DNA of 64,000 nucleotides from Marinobacter lipolyticus SM19 (GCF_000397065.2 NZ_KE007306.1:626744-690743); one strand, 5' to 3'. Counted from the stretch's first letter, positions 53,752-63,136 are shown. The notes: generated by a model from the letters alone, not told the origin. Numbers and translations: made by a program.

Positions 53752-55509
53752 TCACACCTCATTCGCTTTCCGGTAATGCCCCTGATAATCAAAGATACGA
53801 TTCTGCACCTGCCAATAGTGCTTCTGCTTGCGGGCAATGACAAAATCCGGCGCAGGCAACAAGGCCTGTATCTCCACCACCTCATCCGCTCTGCTGAACG
53901 TTTTCGGGGCCTGGCTATTGGCGAAACGACGCCCGAACAGCCTGTTAAAGACGGTACGCTGTGCCGGCTTGCTGAAATCAAACGACTCGCTGAGCTCCTC
54001 CCCATCTTCACCGTGGTAAGTGATCCTCAGTTTGCTCTCACCAACACTTAATGTGATCCCGGCGCAGCGGATCACCATGGCATCCTTGAGTTTCAGCGCA
54101 TCCCTCAACTGATCATCCGGGTCGATAATGGCCTTCCGACACTGCTGACAATTGCGGGCCGCAATATCATTCTCGCCGCCACAGTGAGGGCACTCCTTGA
54201 AACGAAAACGGTAATCGCACTGCTGAGGGGGCCCGGGTTCCGCCTCTTCCGCAGGCTCCAGAAGCCCCTGACAACGGCGCCCGTAGTGCTCGATAACACG
54301 GCCGTCATCGTCGGTTTTTCCCCAGAAGATATTGGCAAACCCACAGCCTGGGCAGAACACCTGCACCGGCTCACTGTCGGGGTTCGGTTTCGCCTCCCCC
54401 ACCTCCGGGTGATGCAGATTCACACTGTTGCCTGCGTAATCAATCACCAGGCAGTCCTGCTTGCCCTCGTCCAGACGAAGACCGCGGCCCACAATCTGCT
54501 GGTACAGGCTGACCGACTGGGTCGGCCGAAGAATGGCGATTAAGTCCACGTGTGGCGCATCAAAGCCGGTGGTGAGCACGGAAACATTCACCAGATACTT
54601 CAACTGCCGCTGTTTGAAGCGCTGGATCAGCAGATCCCGATCCTTCCATTCGGTCGCGCCGGTCACCAGGGCGGTCTGGTGTTTCGGCAGATAGCCGGTG
54701 ATCTCCCGCGCATGGTCCACCGTTGCCGCAAAGATCATCACTCCTTTGCGCTCAGTTGCCAGCTCCATCACCTGCTCAGTGATGGCGCGAGTCACACGCT
54801 TATGTTTGCTCAGCAGCTGGTTGACGTCCTTCTCGGCGTATTCGCCAAAGCGATCCTGAGACAGCGCGGAGAAATCGTATTGCGCCACCGCTGCGTTCAC
54901 CAATTCAGGCCGGGTTAGGTACCCCCGATTGATCATGTAACTCAACGGCAGTTCATAAATGCAGTGCTGAAAGGGCTTATCCAGATCACCCCGGACAAAG
55001 CCCCGGTAGTGGTAGCGATAGATCCAGCCCATGGCCAGACGATAGGGAGTGGCGGTTAGCCCGAGCACTTTCAGAGAGTCGTTCTGTTGCCGCAGCAGCT
55101 CGATGATCCGTTGATACTGGCTGGTTTCCTCACCACTGACCCGATGGCACTCATCGATGATGACCAACGAATATTCATCCCGGAACTGATCCAGATTCGC
55201 CGACACCGACTGCACACTGGCAAAGGTTACCTGATGCCGGTTTTCCTTGCGCTTCAGCCCGGCGGAGAAAATGCCGCCCGTTAATCCATAGCTCTGGTAT
55301 TTGGCGTGGTTCTGCTCCACCAGCTCCTTTACGTGGGTCAGCACCAGAATCTTTCGCCGGGCAAGACGGGCCAACTCGGCGATGACCAGGCTTTTACCCG
55401 CACCGGTTGGCAGCACGATGACGGCAGACTCGTCCGATCTTCGGAAATGGTCTAGCGTGGCGTCGACGGCTTCCTGCTGGTAAGGCCGGAGTTTGAAAGG
55501 AACATTCAT
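53752..55509 (-). CDS. radD: RadD-type helicase
   Basis: 585-residue superfamily 2 helicase. Motif [10 protein letters not shown] (near residues 28-36), DECH-box II ([10 protein letters not shown]), motif VI region [13 protein letters not shown]. The C-terminal half has zinc-ribbon-like cysteines ([17 protein letters not shown]...CQQC). Length and order match RadD/YejH, a DNA-repair ATPase. The ATG at 55509 begins [17 protein letters not shown]; an upstream ATG at 55590 is unlikely. Confidence 0.9.
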   Translation of the reverse strand: MNVPFKLRPYQQEAVDATLDHFRRSDESAVIVLPTGAGKSLVIAELARLARRKILVLTHVKELVEQNHAKYQSYGLTGGIFSAGLKRKENRHQVTFASVQSVSANLDQFRDEYSLVIIDECHRVSGEETSQYQRIIELLRQQNDSLKVLGLTATPYRLAMGWIYRYHYRGFVRGDLDKPFQHCIYELPLSYMINRGYLTRPELVNAAVAQYDFSALSQDRFGEYAEKDVNQLLSKHKRVTRAITEQVMELATERKGVMIFAATVDHAREITGYLPKHQTALVTGATEWKDRDLLIQRFKQRQLKYLVNVSVLTTGFDAPHVDLIAILRPTQSVSLYQQIVGRGLRLDEGKQDCLVIDYAGNSVNLHHPEVGEAKPNPDSEPVQVFCPGCGFANIFWGKTDDDGRVIEHYGRRCQGLLEPAEEAEPGPPQQCDYRFRFKECPHCGGENDIAARNCQQCRKAIIDPDDQLRDALKLKDAMVIRCAGITLSVGESKLRITYHGEDGEELSESFDFSKPAQRTVFNRLFGRRFANSQAPKTFSRADEVVEIQALLPAPDFVIARKQKHYWQVQNRIFDYQGHYRKANEV

Positions 55510-55856
55510 TTTACAGGGCTTGATCATTCTCATGATGAAAGGCGGCCATACTAGCAGTATGGTGTTGCCGTTACAGGCCAGCCCAAACATAAATCTGCGC
55601 CGATTGTCGGGAAGACAAGAGACACAGCTATTTTCCCAATATCCAAAACTTTCCTATGCAGGGCCTCTTAATTAGCGTACCGTCGTTCTCGTTGGAAAGA
55701 TTTAGCAAAGCATTTCACGAATAAGACCTCTAGTGTTGCCACACCTTTAGTCCTGTTTTTGATCCTGCACGTTTTTTTGTTTCCCGCATATCGCTGACCA
55801 AAGATCACAACGATCATTTGACGGCACCTTATTGATTAATTTCAGGATAACTATTT
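55510..55856. other. 347-base region between radD and a cold-shock gene
   Basis: Divergent promoter region. The right half is the presumed long leader of the cold-shock gene; TTGACG at about 55819 may be its -35 element. No gene supported. Confidence 0.4.
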
Positions 55857-56063
55857 ATGTCTACAATTACCGGCAACGTTAAGTTCTTCAACGAAGCAAA
55901 AGGTTTCGGTTTTATCACTCGTGAAGGCGGCGCAGACGTCTTTGTTCACTACAGCTCTATTCAGGGTAGCGGTTTCAAAACTTTGGCCGAAGGCCAGGAA
56001 GTTGAGTTCTCCGTGACCGAGGGCCAGAAAGGCCCGCAGGCAGAAAACGTTATTGGCCTGTAA
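55857..56063 (+). CDS. CspA-family cold-shock protein
   Basis: 68-residue single cold-shock domain. RNP1 is [10 protein letters not shown] with KGFGFI (residues about 15-24) and RNP2 is VFVHYSSI (about 30-36). Binds single-stranded nucleic acid, as an RNA chaperone. A strong hairpin terminator follows at 56084-56113. Confidence 0.95.
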   Translation: MSTITGNVKFFNEAKGFGFITREGGADVFVHYSSIQGSGFKTLAEGQEVEFSVTEGQKGPQAENVIGL

Positions 56064-56083
56064 GTAACAGCCAATACGTGATG

Positions 56084-56113
56084 AAAAAAGGCAGCCTCAG
56101 GCTGCCTTTTTTT
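56084..56113 (+). terminator. Terminator after cold-shock gene
   Basis: GGCAGCC-TCA-GGCTGCC stem flanked by AAAAAA and TTTTTTT, 20 bases after the stop; bidirectional in form. Confidence 0.92.
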
Positions 56114-56179
56114 ATTGGAAAGCCGATAAGCAGCCCCCACCTGAGCATACGTTCTGCACCGTTAGATCCTGATAAGCAT

Positions 56180-56236
56180 GACCGGTTCAATCCCCAAGGC
56201 CGGACGCTACCGGGATTGAAGTAAAGCATGAAGGTA
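56180..56236 (-). pseudogene. Remnant resembling the tail of a YfcE-type phosphoesterase
   Basis: Reverse strand reads MLYFNPGSVRP, like the LYFNPGGAGPRR tail of the gene at 38420, and the DNA GGATTGAAGTAAAGCA is shared with 38523-38538. Only about 12 residues match, followed by unrelated codons. Tentative. Confidence 0.35.
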
Positions 56237-56241
56237 ATCCT

Positions 56242-56721
56242 TCAATGATGCCCACCCGGCCCATGGGCGTGGCCGTGTGCTATCTCTTCCGCATCAGCAT
56301 CGCGCACTTCAATGACTTCGATATCGAAGGTCAGGGTTTTACCGGCCATCGGGTGGTTGGTGTCGACATCGGCAAACTTGTGGCCGACCTTGGCGACAAC
56401 CACATGACGCGGGCCCTGCTCGGTTTGCACCTGGGCAATCATGCCCGGCTTCCAGCGCTTGGCACCCATCAAATGCTTGATCGGCACGCGCTGTACCGCG
56501 TCGGCCTTGCGTGGGCCGTAGGCTTTTTCCGGCGCGACGGTGAGGCTGAACGTATCACCCGCCTCGCGACCTTCCAGGGCTTCTTCCAGGCCCCGGATAA
56601 TGCCGCCGTGGCCATGCAGGTAGGCGTTGGGCTCGCCGCCATGGGAGTTTTCAACAACGTTGTCTTGTTCATCACGAACGCTGTAGTGAAACAAGACCAC
56701 TTGGTTCTTTTCGATTGGCAT
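56242..56721 (-). CDS. slyD: SlyD peptidyl-prolyl isomerase with His-rich tail
   Basis: FKBP-type isomerase/chaperone of 159 residues. Family pattern VVLFHYSVRDE...GHGGIIRGLEEALEG and MAGKTLTFDIEV; IF domain (about 75-125). C terminus GHAHGPGGHH binds metal. In E. coli SlyD delivers nickel to hydrogenases through HypB. Here hypB is missing from the hydrogenase operon, so it may matter for nickel handling (inference). Confidence 0.93.
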   Translation of the reverse strand: MPIEKNQVVLFHYSVRDEQDNVVENSHGGEPNAYLHGHGGIIRGLEEALEGREAGDTFSLTVAPEKAYGPRKADAVQRVPIKHLMGAKRWKPGMIAQVQTEQGPRHVVVAKVGHKFADVDTNHPMAGKTLTFDIEVIEVRDADAEEIAHGHAHGPGGHH

Positions 56722-56802
56722 AGGGTTCTCTGCGACGGTTAAAAGTGGGCCATTATAACCAGCTGCGGCATTGGCTGCAGTGCAGGAAAACCGGGACGCC
56801 CA

Positions 56803-57030
56803 TTAGCCAGTCGAAAACCATAACAACAAGCAAGCGCCTACCAAGAGAAGCACTGCAAAATGGACAGCCAGGTTCTTCCGGGTGGTTGGGGCGGGCTTTC
56901 TGGCGAAACTGAAGTAATCCTCACCGAACAGCCCAACGCCGCACTCCTCACAGTAGTTTTTTGAGTAATGAACCCTCAGCGCCGAGGGCTCGAACTTTTT
57001 CCGACAGCTGTAACAACTGGGCTTAATCAT
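56803..57030 (-). CDS. Small zinc-ribbon membrane protein
   Basis: 75 residues. Two CxxC pairs (SCYSCRKK near 6-9 and YCEECG near 27-30) suggest a zinc ribbon; one hydrophobic helix at residues 55-72 (VHFAVLLLVGACLLLWF). Function unknown. Confidence 0.75.
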   Translation of the reverse strand: MIKPSCYSCRKKFEPSALRVHYSKNYCEECGVGLFGEDYFSFARKPAPTTRKNLAVHFAVLLLVGACLLLWFSTG

Positions 57031-57151
57031 TTGCGGCTCCGGGCGATACGACGGCGCATCATGTTTTCATGCATCACATACAGTAAGATTATAATCACGG
57101 ACCAAGCCAGACCCACTCTACTTTCAAACACCCAGCCTCGGGCCTATTTCT

Positions 57152-58111
57152 GTGAGCACCCTCCATCGACGTAAAAGAAGCCAAACCAAGCCGGTTCGCA
57201 AAGGGCTACACCCGAGGAACCTGCACAACCAGGGCTATGACTTCCCAGCGCTCGTAAAAAGCCACCCAGCACTGGCCCCCCACGTGAAACCGAACGCTCA
57301 TGGCGACCTTTCCATCGATTTCGCAGATCCATTGGCAGTAAAAGCGCTCAACGCTGCGTTATTGAACCGATACTACAACATTGTCGATTGGGATATTCCA
57401 GACGGAGCGCTCTGCCCTCCCATCCCAGGCAGAGCCGACTATATCCATTACATGGCAGACCTGCTTGGGCTTGGTGGGCCTGAGCTGGAACAGCCCAACG
57501 TCAAGCTGCTCGATATAGGCACTGGCGCCAACGGCATCTACCCGCTACTGGCCTGCCAGATTTACGGCTGGCAGTGTGTCGGCAGCGACATCAACGCCCA
57601 GTCGCTTGAGAACGTAGCCACGATTATCGCCAACAACCCCACCCTCAAAGGCCGCTTCACGCTGCGCACGCAGCCCGATAAACACCACATCTTTGAAGGG
57701 ATCATCCAAACTGGGGAGTTCTTTGACGTCAGCGTATGCAACCCACCCTTCCATGCCTCGCTCGATGACGCACTTAAAGGTAATCAGCTTAAACGCAATA
57801 ACCTTGCTCGCAGTCGCGGTGAACAGCGCGGTGAACAGAAAGCAAAAACCGACTCCCCCACCCTGAATTTTGGCGGGCTGGGTGCAGAGCTTTGGTGTAA
57901 GGGGGGTGAACAGCTGTTTCTGAAAAAGCTGATCAGAGAAAGCCAAGTGTATTCCACTCAATGCCGCTGGTTTACCAGCCTGGTGTCAAAAGCCGACAAT
58001 GTGAAGCCTGCAAAGAAGTTAATTCACAAGCTCGGTGCCGTTGATAGTCGGGAAATAGAGATGAAGCAGGGAAACAAGATTACCAGGGTATTGGCCTGGA
58101 CATTCATCTGA
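57152..58111 (+). CDS. rlmF: 23S rRNA (adenine-1618-N6)-methyltransferase RlmF
   Basis: 319-residue methyltransferase with the AdoMet-binding LLDIGTGANGIYPLLA (about 111-126) and NPPFHAS catalytic tetrapeptide (about 200-206). GTG start. Modifies A1618 of 23S rRNA. Single gene with no apparent operon. Confidence 0.95.
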   Translation: MSTLHRRKRSQTKPVRKGLHPRNLHNQGYDFPALVKSHPALAPHVKPNAHGDLSIDFADPLAVKALNAALLNRYYNIVDWDIPDGALCPPIPGRADYIHYMADLLGLGGPELEQPNVKLLDIGTGANGIYPLLACQIYGWQCVGSDINAQSLENVATIIANNPTLKGRFTLRTQPDKHHIFEGIIQTGEFFDVSVCNPPFHASLDDALKGNQLKRNNLARSRGEQRGEQKAKTDSPTLNFGGLGAELWCKGGEQLFLKKLIRESQVYSTQCRWFTSLVSKADNVKPAKKLIHKLGAVDSREIEMKQGNKITRVLAWTFI

Positions 58112-58182
58112 GCCGCGCCCGAGGTGGCGCACGGTTATGAGACTGGAAAACAGATCTGTCCTCGTTTCCATGCAGTTGTCAC

Positions 58183-58824
58183 CTACCAAACAAGCGGCCG
58201 CAATGACTTCGACAAATCAAAGCCCAAATGCTTCCGCAAGCTCATCGCCTCCGGAGCCACAATCAGCCACCCCAGAGCGCCAAGATTGGCCAGCACTGCC
58301 AGCCAGAAAACAAACTGATAGCTCCCCTTCCGCGTCTTATGCCGAAAAACCTGCTGAGCCATCAGCGCACCGGGCCAGCCACAACAAAGCTCGAAAAGGT
58401 GCAGCGTGTTCTCAGCGATGCGTTGGGCGCCCCGCTGCGCCGCCCGCTTATCGATCCAGTACATTACGAACAACACCAGACTCACCCCGCCGTAGGTAGC
58501 CAGGATCGAGAGCGGCAGAAAACCTTGATGGAACAGACCAGCCAGTAGGGTGAAAAACACCAGCACGACAACAGCCGCCACCCAGACTCCCGGAGCAAGG
58601 CTGGCGCCAACCTTTGCCGCGCCAGCATATTGAAATCGCCCTGCCCGTAACCGGCCCTGAGCATCCTTTGTGATGCTGTACGTCACCTTGCGATTGGAAG
58701 CCGGCCGGCCCCGGCCTGCATAACTGCTGATATGAGCAAAGACCCGTTCACCACCGCCCTCCGGCGTAATAAAACCAAAGCCCTTGGCGTCGTTCCATGC
58801 GGTGAGTAATCCTTTCTGATTCAA
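58183..58824 (-). CDS. Cold-shock domain fused to DUF1294 membrane domain
   Basis: 213 residues. Residues 1-65 form a cold-shock domain ([30 protein letters not shown]), followed by helices near 80-100 and 105-123 and two more at 145-200 with the DUF1294 pattern (YWIDKRAAQRGAQRI; RHKTRKGSYQFVFW). A fusion found in many gammaproteobacteria; function unknown. Confidence 0.9.
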   Translation of the reverse strand: MNQKGLLTAWNDAKGFGFITPEGGGERVFAHISSYAGRGRPASNRKVTYSITKDAQGRLRAGRFQYAGAAKVGASLAPGVWVAAVVVLVFFTLLAGLFHQGFLPLSILATYGGVSLVLFVMYWIDKRAAQRGAQRIAENTLHLFELCCGWPGALMAQQVFRHKTRKGSYQFVFWLAVLANLGALGWLIVAPEAMSLRKHLGFDLSKSLRPLVW

Positions 58825-59205
58825 TGTACTTCTCCCTTAGAACGGTATATGTCCTGGGCCAAGAAGCGCTGACAGGGGGTCACCAAAGATCCAGCCCTTC
58901 ATGTTTTTGGTCTCGACAACGAAGACGCGAAACATAGATCACTCTTTCGTTTTACACCTAATGTTTTTTTGTAACGCACTACCCGCAGAGAAGCGCCGCA
59001 ATAGCTTGTAGTGACGATCACAAAAATCAGCCCTGATTTTTTTACAAATCCCTTGTAACTTTTTCTCGCTTTGGGTTTCTAACTGTTGGTTGTCGCTCGT
59101 CAGGGTATGCACCGCGAAGGTGGTGGGCTTGATCAAAAATAACATGCCTAACGCCTTGCGATAGCCCCGATGCAAGCCATCGGGTACGTCATAGGAGGGC
59201 AAACC
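58825..59205. other. 381-base region with a NERD-domain scrap
   Basis: Upstream region between the CSD-DUF1294 gene and the next plus-strand gene. It contains the NERD remnant (58837-58935). An antisense frame at 58939-59214 has no supporting motif and overlaps the next start; rejected. Confidence 0.4.
58837..58935 (-). pseudogene. Remnant of a NERD-domain gene
   Basis: A 32-residue frame MFRVFVVETKNMKGWIFG followed by unrelated codons. VFVVETKNMKGWIFG closely matches the core of the nuclease-related (NERD) domain (ETK). Both the N-terminal part and the rest of the domain are absent. A clear but short relic. Confidence 0.6.
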
Positions 59206-59532
59206 ATGAAACATACGTTCATTTATTCCGCATCCCTGTCACTACTGCTGGCCGTTTCTCCTTCATACGGTGATCAGTGGGAACGGCAGCTGAACTACGA
59301 GGGGGCAGCGCAGAGCCTATCGGGCACCGCAAGCACCGTCCGCTATGATTGGTCAGAAGTGACAGCCAATCGTCGGATGCAACTGGAGCGAGGCACCTAT
59401 CAGGAAACAGCTTTTGATATCAATAACCTGCCACCTACGGCCGCCGGACCGCAGGAAAGCAGCGACATGGATGTTGATTGGTTAGAGGTAGAGATCAACC
59501 GTCGGAAGCAACTGGAACGCGGCACATATTAA
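59206..59532 (+). CDS. Small exported protein with a duplicated C-terminal motif
   Basis: 108 residues from the ATG at 59206 with a signal peptide (FIYSASLSLLLAVSPSYG, cut near residue 22). The mature part has the same 19-residue pattern twice: DWSEVTANRRMQLERGTY and DWLEVEINRRKQLERGTY, the second at the very end. No family recognised. Followed by an inverted CTGTCCCGG repeat pair. Confidence 0.7.
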   Translation: MKHTFIYSASLSLLLAVSPSYGDQWERQLNYEGAAQSLSGTASTVRYDWSEVTANRRMQLERGTYQETAFDINNLPPTAAGPQESSDMDVDWLEVEINRRKQLERGTY

Positions 59533-59613
59533 AGCGCGACTTGTATTCCCGTAGTGCGACTCGCCAGGGCCCCGGTCCTGGCGAAAGCATTATCCGCCTC
59601 GATCAAAATCCGC

Positions 59614-59634
59614 AAAATCCGGGACAGAACTATT
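59614..59634 (-). repeat. CTGTCCCGG repeat, copy 2 (reverse)
   Basis: CCGGGACAGAAC on the plus strand, opposite to copy 3 at 59663. Copies 2 and 3 together form an inverted repeat that can fold into a hairpin, with a roughly 30-base loop. Confidence 0.6.
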
Positions 59635-59662
59635 TTGTAGCCTTACCACTACGCCCGCGACC

Positions 59663-59683
59663 AATAATTCTGTCCCGGTTTTC
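59663..59683 (+). repeat. CTGTCCCGG repeat, copy 3
   Basis: AATTCTGTCCCGGTTTTC; pairs with copy 2. Confidence 0.6.
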
Positions 59684-59770
59684 TCATTTGCCTATATCCC
59701 CGTTTCCGCAAGCGTGCTAAAAGGTTCCTCCCAGCGGTAGCTCGGGTATTCTCTCCATCAGGATGTCAGC

Positions 59771-60115
59771 ATGTCAGATAAATTTTTCTTCAAGGGCCGG
59801 CAGGACGCACGCCAGCACCACACCGCTTACGGCGGCTTTCAGACCAACGCCAGCCAGAAGAGTGGCAGCAGAAAGTATCCGCTAACGCTGGTGGTGACCA
59901 GTGAAGCGCGCAAGCAGGAGGTTGAGGCACAGGTGGCCAGGGCGAAGCTGCACGCGACTATTTCGATTGATACCCGCGAGGGCGCCGTGGAATCCATCAA
60001 CGAGCTCACCGCTATCCTGAACAAAGGAGGGACGGTCACCGCCGTAAAATCGCCCTCCCGCAACGACGTCTGCCACTGCGGCAGCGGACTCAAATTCAAG
60101 AAGTGCTGTGGCTGA
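59771..60115 (+). CDS. SEC-C motif protein (PBPRA1643-like), intact copy
   Basis: 114 residues starting MSDKFFFKGRQDARQHHTAYG, ending with the SEC-C zinc motif DVCHCGSGLKFKKCCG. Family members of this short length are known by the PBPRA1643 name; function unknown, though zinc binding and RNA or protein contact are presumed from SEC-C in SecA. It is 29 bases before a DUF3010 gene with which it forms a pair. Two damaged copies are at 22537 and 24209. Confidence 0.88.
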   Translation: MSDKFFFKGRQDARQHHTAYGGFQTNASQKSGSRKYPLTLVVTSEARKQEVEAQVARAKLHATISIDTREGAVESINELTAILNKGGTVTAVKSPSRNDVCHCGSGLKFKKCCG

Positions 60116-60144
60116 CGTCAGCCGGGGCATAGAGGACAATGACT

Positions 60145-60585
60145 ATGGTTGTTTGCGGAGTTGAGCTGACTGGCAGCGATGCGGTGCTGTGTCTACTGAA
60201 CATGGACAGGGGGCAGTTCAACCTGCCGGAGTGCAAGGTGCGCAAACTGTCACTGCCGAAAAACCATAGCCGTGAAGATCTGAAGCGGTTCCAGGCGGCC
60301 TTTGCGGCCTTAATGGCCGAGTACGGGGTCACCGGTGTCGCGATCAAAGAGCGGATGCCCAAAGGCAAATTTGCCGGTGGTGCCATCAGCTTTAAAATGG
60401 AAGCGGCCATTCAGCTGATCACCGATATTGAATTGACGGTGACCATGCTGCCCCCGGCATTGATCAAATCCACCCTGGCATCCAACCCGCTGCCCATTGC
60501 TCTTGCCGACACGGGTTTGAAGGCCTTTCAGGAAGCGGCTTTTATCAGCGCCTACGTAGGACAGCTGAACGGTCGTTGCAGCTGA
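60145..60585 (+). CDS. DUF3010 family protein (copy 2)
   Basis: 146 residues, about 70% identical by eye to copy 1 at 22109. The ATG at 60145 has AGAGG nine bases upstream (60139 is an alternative). Adjacent to an intact SEC-C gene. Function unknown. Confidence 0.85.
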   Translation: MVVCGVELTGSDAVLCLLNMDRGQFNLPECKVRKLSLPKNHSREDLKRFQAAFAALMAEYGVTGVAIKERMPKGKFAGGAISFKMEAAIQLITDIELTVTMLPPALIKSTLASNPLPIALADTGLKAFQEAAFISAYVGQLNGRCS

Positions 60586-60639
60586 AAGCGCCGTGGCCCG
60601 GCGCACCTGGGAATCTTCGGAATTATATGAAATCGAACC

Positions 60640-61104
60640 TTATTCAGAAGATGCCTTCCGCTTCTCCACAAGTCCGAGTCCGTACATCGTAAGGACCGTC
60701 TCACCCTGTTCGTTGGTGGTTACAATCTTCACCTTGGTGTGGCCAAATGCCGGATTCCTGCCCGAATCCTTTTCGACAAGTTCGACAGTCACCGACAGTG
60801 TTGAACCGGCATAGACCGGTTTGTGCCACCGAATCTCATCCATCCCTCTGCCACCGAGGGTCGCATTCTTATTCATGTACCCTTCCACCAGAAGACGGGT
60901 CGTAAGCGCACACGTCAGCCAGCCGCTGGCAATCAGGTCCCCGAACATTGAGTTGCCGGCAGCCTCCTCATTGAGGTGAATCGACTGCGGGTCGTAACGC
61001 TCGGCAAATTCCAGCATCTCATCCTTTGTTACCGCGACACTTCCACAGTCGAATGTTTGTCCTTCGACCAAGTCTTCAAAATATCGCTTATCTTGCGGTG
61101 GCAT
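60640..61104 (-). CDS. MaoC-like hotdog dehydratase
   Basis: 154 residues of the MaoC/R-hydratase hotdog fold: MTKDE...DPQSIHLNEEAAGNSMFGDLIASGW, with the hydratase-2 motif residues Asp and His in DPQSIHL, and GMDEIRWHKPVYAG. Start at 61104 has GGGAGG upstream. Likely hydrates an enoyl-CoA. No adjacent fatty-acid genes. Confidence 0.88.
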   Translation of the reverse strand: MPPQDKRYFEDLVEGQTFDCGSVAVTKDEMLEFAERYDPQSIHLNEEAAGNSMFGDLIASGWLTCALTTRLLVEGYMNKNATLGGRGMDEIRWHKPVYAGSTLSVTVELVEKDSGRNPAFGHTKVKIVTTNEQGETVLTMYGLGLVEKRKASSE

Positions 61105-61141
61105 GGATCCTCCCAATCATTGGGGTGAAAAGACTCACGAG

Positions 61142-61162
61142 AATAGATCTGTCCCGGTTTTC
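61142..61162 (+). repeat. CTGTCCCGG repeat, copy 4
   Basis: AGATCTGTCCCGGTTTTC, ending at the stop codon of the second mscS-type gene (minus strand). Confidence 0.7.
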
Positions 61163-62439
61163 TATTTCGCTGGCGCTTCCTTGATGTAAAGGTCTTGTTG
61201 CGGGAATGGGATGGTGATGCCTTCTTGCTTGAAGCGGCGCCAGATCTCCAGGTTGATGTCCGAGCTTACGCTACCGAAACCTGCTTGCGGGTCTGCGACC
61301 CAGACCCGCGCTTCCAGATGAATGCCGTTGTCGCCGAACTCCGTTAACCGGCACACCGGCTCCGGATCCGAAATCACTCGGGGGTGCTCCCGGGCGATCT
61401 CCAACATGATGGCCATGGCACGCTCCACGTCATCACTGTAGCTTACCGAAACCGGAATCTTCAGGCGTACGTTGGGGTCCGAATAAGACCAGTTAATCAC
61501 CTCAGTGGTAATCAGGTTTTCATTGGGAATGAGCGTCTCCACGCCGTCGCGATTGCGTACCACCACGTAGCGGGCATGCAGTGCGACCACCCAGCCGAAC
61601 TTCTCACCGACGCTGACCACATCACCGGGGCGAATCGAGCGGTCGAACACAAGAATAAAACCACTGATGAAATTGCTGGCAATACGCTGCAGGCCGAAGC
61701 CAAGACCAACACCCAGGGCACCGCCGAACACCGCAAGCGCCGTGAGATCAATACCCACCAGATTAAGAACGGACAGTGCAGCAACGGCGATCAGCACCAG
61801 CTTGCTGACTTTGGAAAAGCCCACGGCCGCACCGGGGCTTAGATACGGCAACCGGGACAGTCGCCGATCGATCATGCCCGAGAGCCATATGGCAACCACT
61901 AACAAAAGGCCCATCAGCAGGAGTAGTTTGATGACGGCCAACAGGGATATGCGCAGGTCGCCCACGGAGAAGGCCAGGCTATCCATGGCCACAAGCAATC
62001 CGGGTAGCAGGCCCACGAGATGCAGGCCCACCACCAGCCAGATGAGGATACCGATTACATTTTCAGAAGCCTTGACCAAGGGGCCACTTCGCATCCCCTT
62101 GCGCAACATATAAACCAGGATGCGAATCAGGGCTAACGAGATCAGCAGCGGGACAGCCAGATCCAGCGCCCAGTGGCCCTGATTCAGCGCGGCGAGTGAC
62201 GCGCGCCCCAGTAAAACCACCAGCAGCATCGAGATGGGAAAGGCAAGGCGCTGGATGGTACGTTGCGTAAAGTGTCGCACGCCCAGGGAATCGGCAGCGG
62301 TAAGACGGGCAATGAGACGATGCAGATAGAACGCGGCCATCCCGGCACACACCAGAACCGCGATCTGCGGGATGACATCCAGCAAGCTTATGTCCTGTAT
62401 GGACACCAGCAAATCCTGCCAGCTTTCCACCATCGACAA
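61162..62439 (-). CDS. MscS-family mechanosensitive channel (second)
   Basis: 425 residues with about five to six N-terminal helices, the pore helix around LAVFGGALGVGLGFGLQRIASNF, and the beta domain (RSIRPGDVVSVGEKFGWV, ARYVVVRNRDGVETLIPNENLITTEVINWSYSD). Longer than E. coli MscS and closer to the MscM/YbdG-like class. Osmotic release channel. Not closely related to the gene at 1084. Confidence 0.92.
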   Translation of the reverse strand: MSMVESWQDLLVSIQDISLLDVIPQIAVLVCAGMAAFYLHRLIARLTAADSLGVRHFTQRTIQRLAFPISMLLVVLLGRASLAALNQGHWALDLAVPLLISLALIRILVYMLRKGMRSGPLVKASENVIGILIWLVVGLHLVGLLPGLLVAMDSLAFSVGDLRISLLAVIKLLLLMGLLLVVAIWLSGMIDRRLSRLPYLSPGAAVGFSKVSKLVLIAVAALSVLNLVGIDLTALAVFGGALGVGLGFGLQRIASNFISGFILVFDRSIRPGDVVSVGEKFGWVVALHARYVVVRNRDGVETLIPNENLITTEVINWSYSDPNVRLKIPVSVSYSDDVERAMAIMLEIAREHPRVISDPEPVCRLTEFGDNGIHLEARVWVADPQAGFGSVSSDINLEIWRRFKQEGITIPFPQQDLYIKEAPAK

Positions 62440-62516
62440 CTCCCGGGTGACGAGAATTCAGTAACTGGCCACACTTGGCAGCATTCGGCCTATGTACAGT
62501 ATAGGATCCAAAAATA

Positions 62517-62534
62517 AAATCTGTCCCGGGTTTC
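62517..62534 (+). repeat. CTGTCCCGG repeat, copy 5
   Basis: AAAATCTGTCCCGGGTTTC with an extra G; 23 bases beyond the glycine-zipper stop. Confidence 0.6.
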
Positions 62535-62556
62535 TAGATTCAAGGCTTGTCGCGTT

Positions 62557-62883
62557 TCAGCAGTTGCCTTTTTTCGCCTGGCCCGGTGGGCAGAAATGGC
62601 CACCAGACTTCCGGTAAGACCGGCGATCGTCGTAGTCATGACGACGGCGATCACGGTCGCGATAGTCGTCTCCATGATCTTTGGTGGTAATGGCTGTTCC
62701 GGTTGCCGCACCGACGGCACCGCCGAGAATAGCACCATCTCTGCCACCTACCTCGTTGCCGATGGCAGCCCCAATCGCTCCGCCAATACCGCCACCTAGA
62801 GCGGCGTCGGCTGTGTCATCCGCAACGGCTCCCAATGAGGTGGCACTCAGAGATAAAAAAATGAGCAGTGATTTCATTTTCAT
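62557..62883 (-). CDS. Glycine-zipper surface/periplasmic protein
   Basis: 108 residues from the ATG at 62883: signal peptide (LLIFLSLSATSLGAVA) then alternating glycine zipper repeats (GGGIGGAIGAAIGNEVGGRDG, GGAVGAATG) and a charged, cysteine-containing tail (HFCPPGQAKKGNC). Typical of short outer-membrane/periplasmic glycine-zipper proteins. Function unknown. Confidence 0.85.
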   Translation of the reverse strand: MKMKSLLIFLSLSATSLGAVADDTADAALGGGIGGAIGAAIGNEVGGRDGAILGGAVGAATGTAITTKDHGDDYRDRDRRRHDYDDRRSYRKSGGHFCPPGQAKKGNC

Positions 62884-63136
62884 TGATGTAAATCCCATTG
62901 TTCAGGTGGTCTGAGCTGACCAGCATGACGGGAAGGAGACGATGTACTCCATCGCCCCCTCAGTCACGTGTCAGTTTTGTGAACCATTCGAGAATATCAG
63001 AGATACACGTGATACCACCGTTACCTTTTATTTATCTTTCAATAGGTTACGAAATATTAAGAGATGCGCATTCCTTATGAATCGGACCTGAACAAGACGT
63101 TCGCACTCTACCTCCGACTCGGCCGTTATCCGCAAA

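Noticed and set aside
58939..59214. 91-residue minus-strand frame upstream of the CSD-DUF1294 gene
   Set aside because: Overlaps the start of a better-supported plus-strand gene, has no ribosome site or motif.
59478..59720. 80-residue frame after the repeat-motif protein
   Set aside because: Overlaps the preceding gene and runs through the CTGTCCCGG repeats; no motif.
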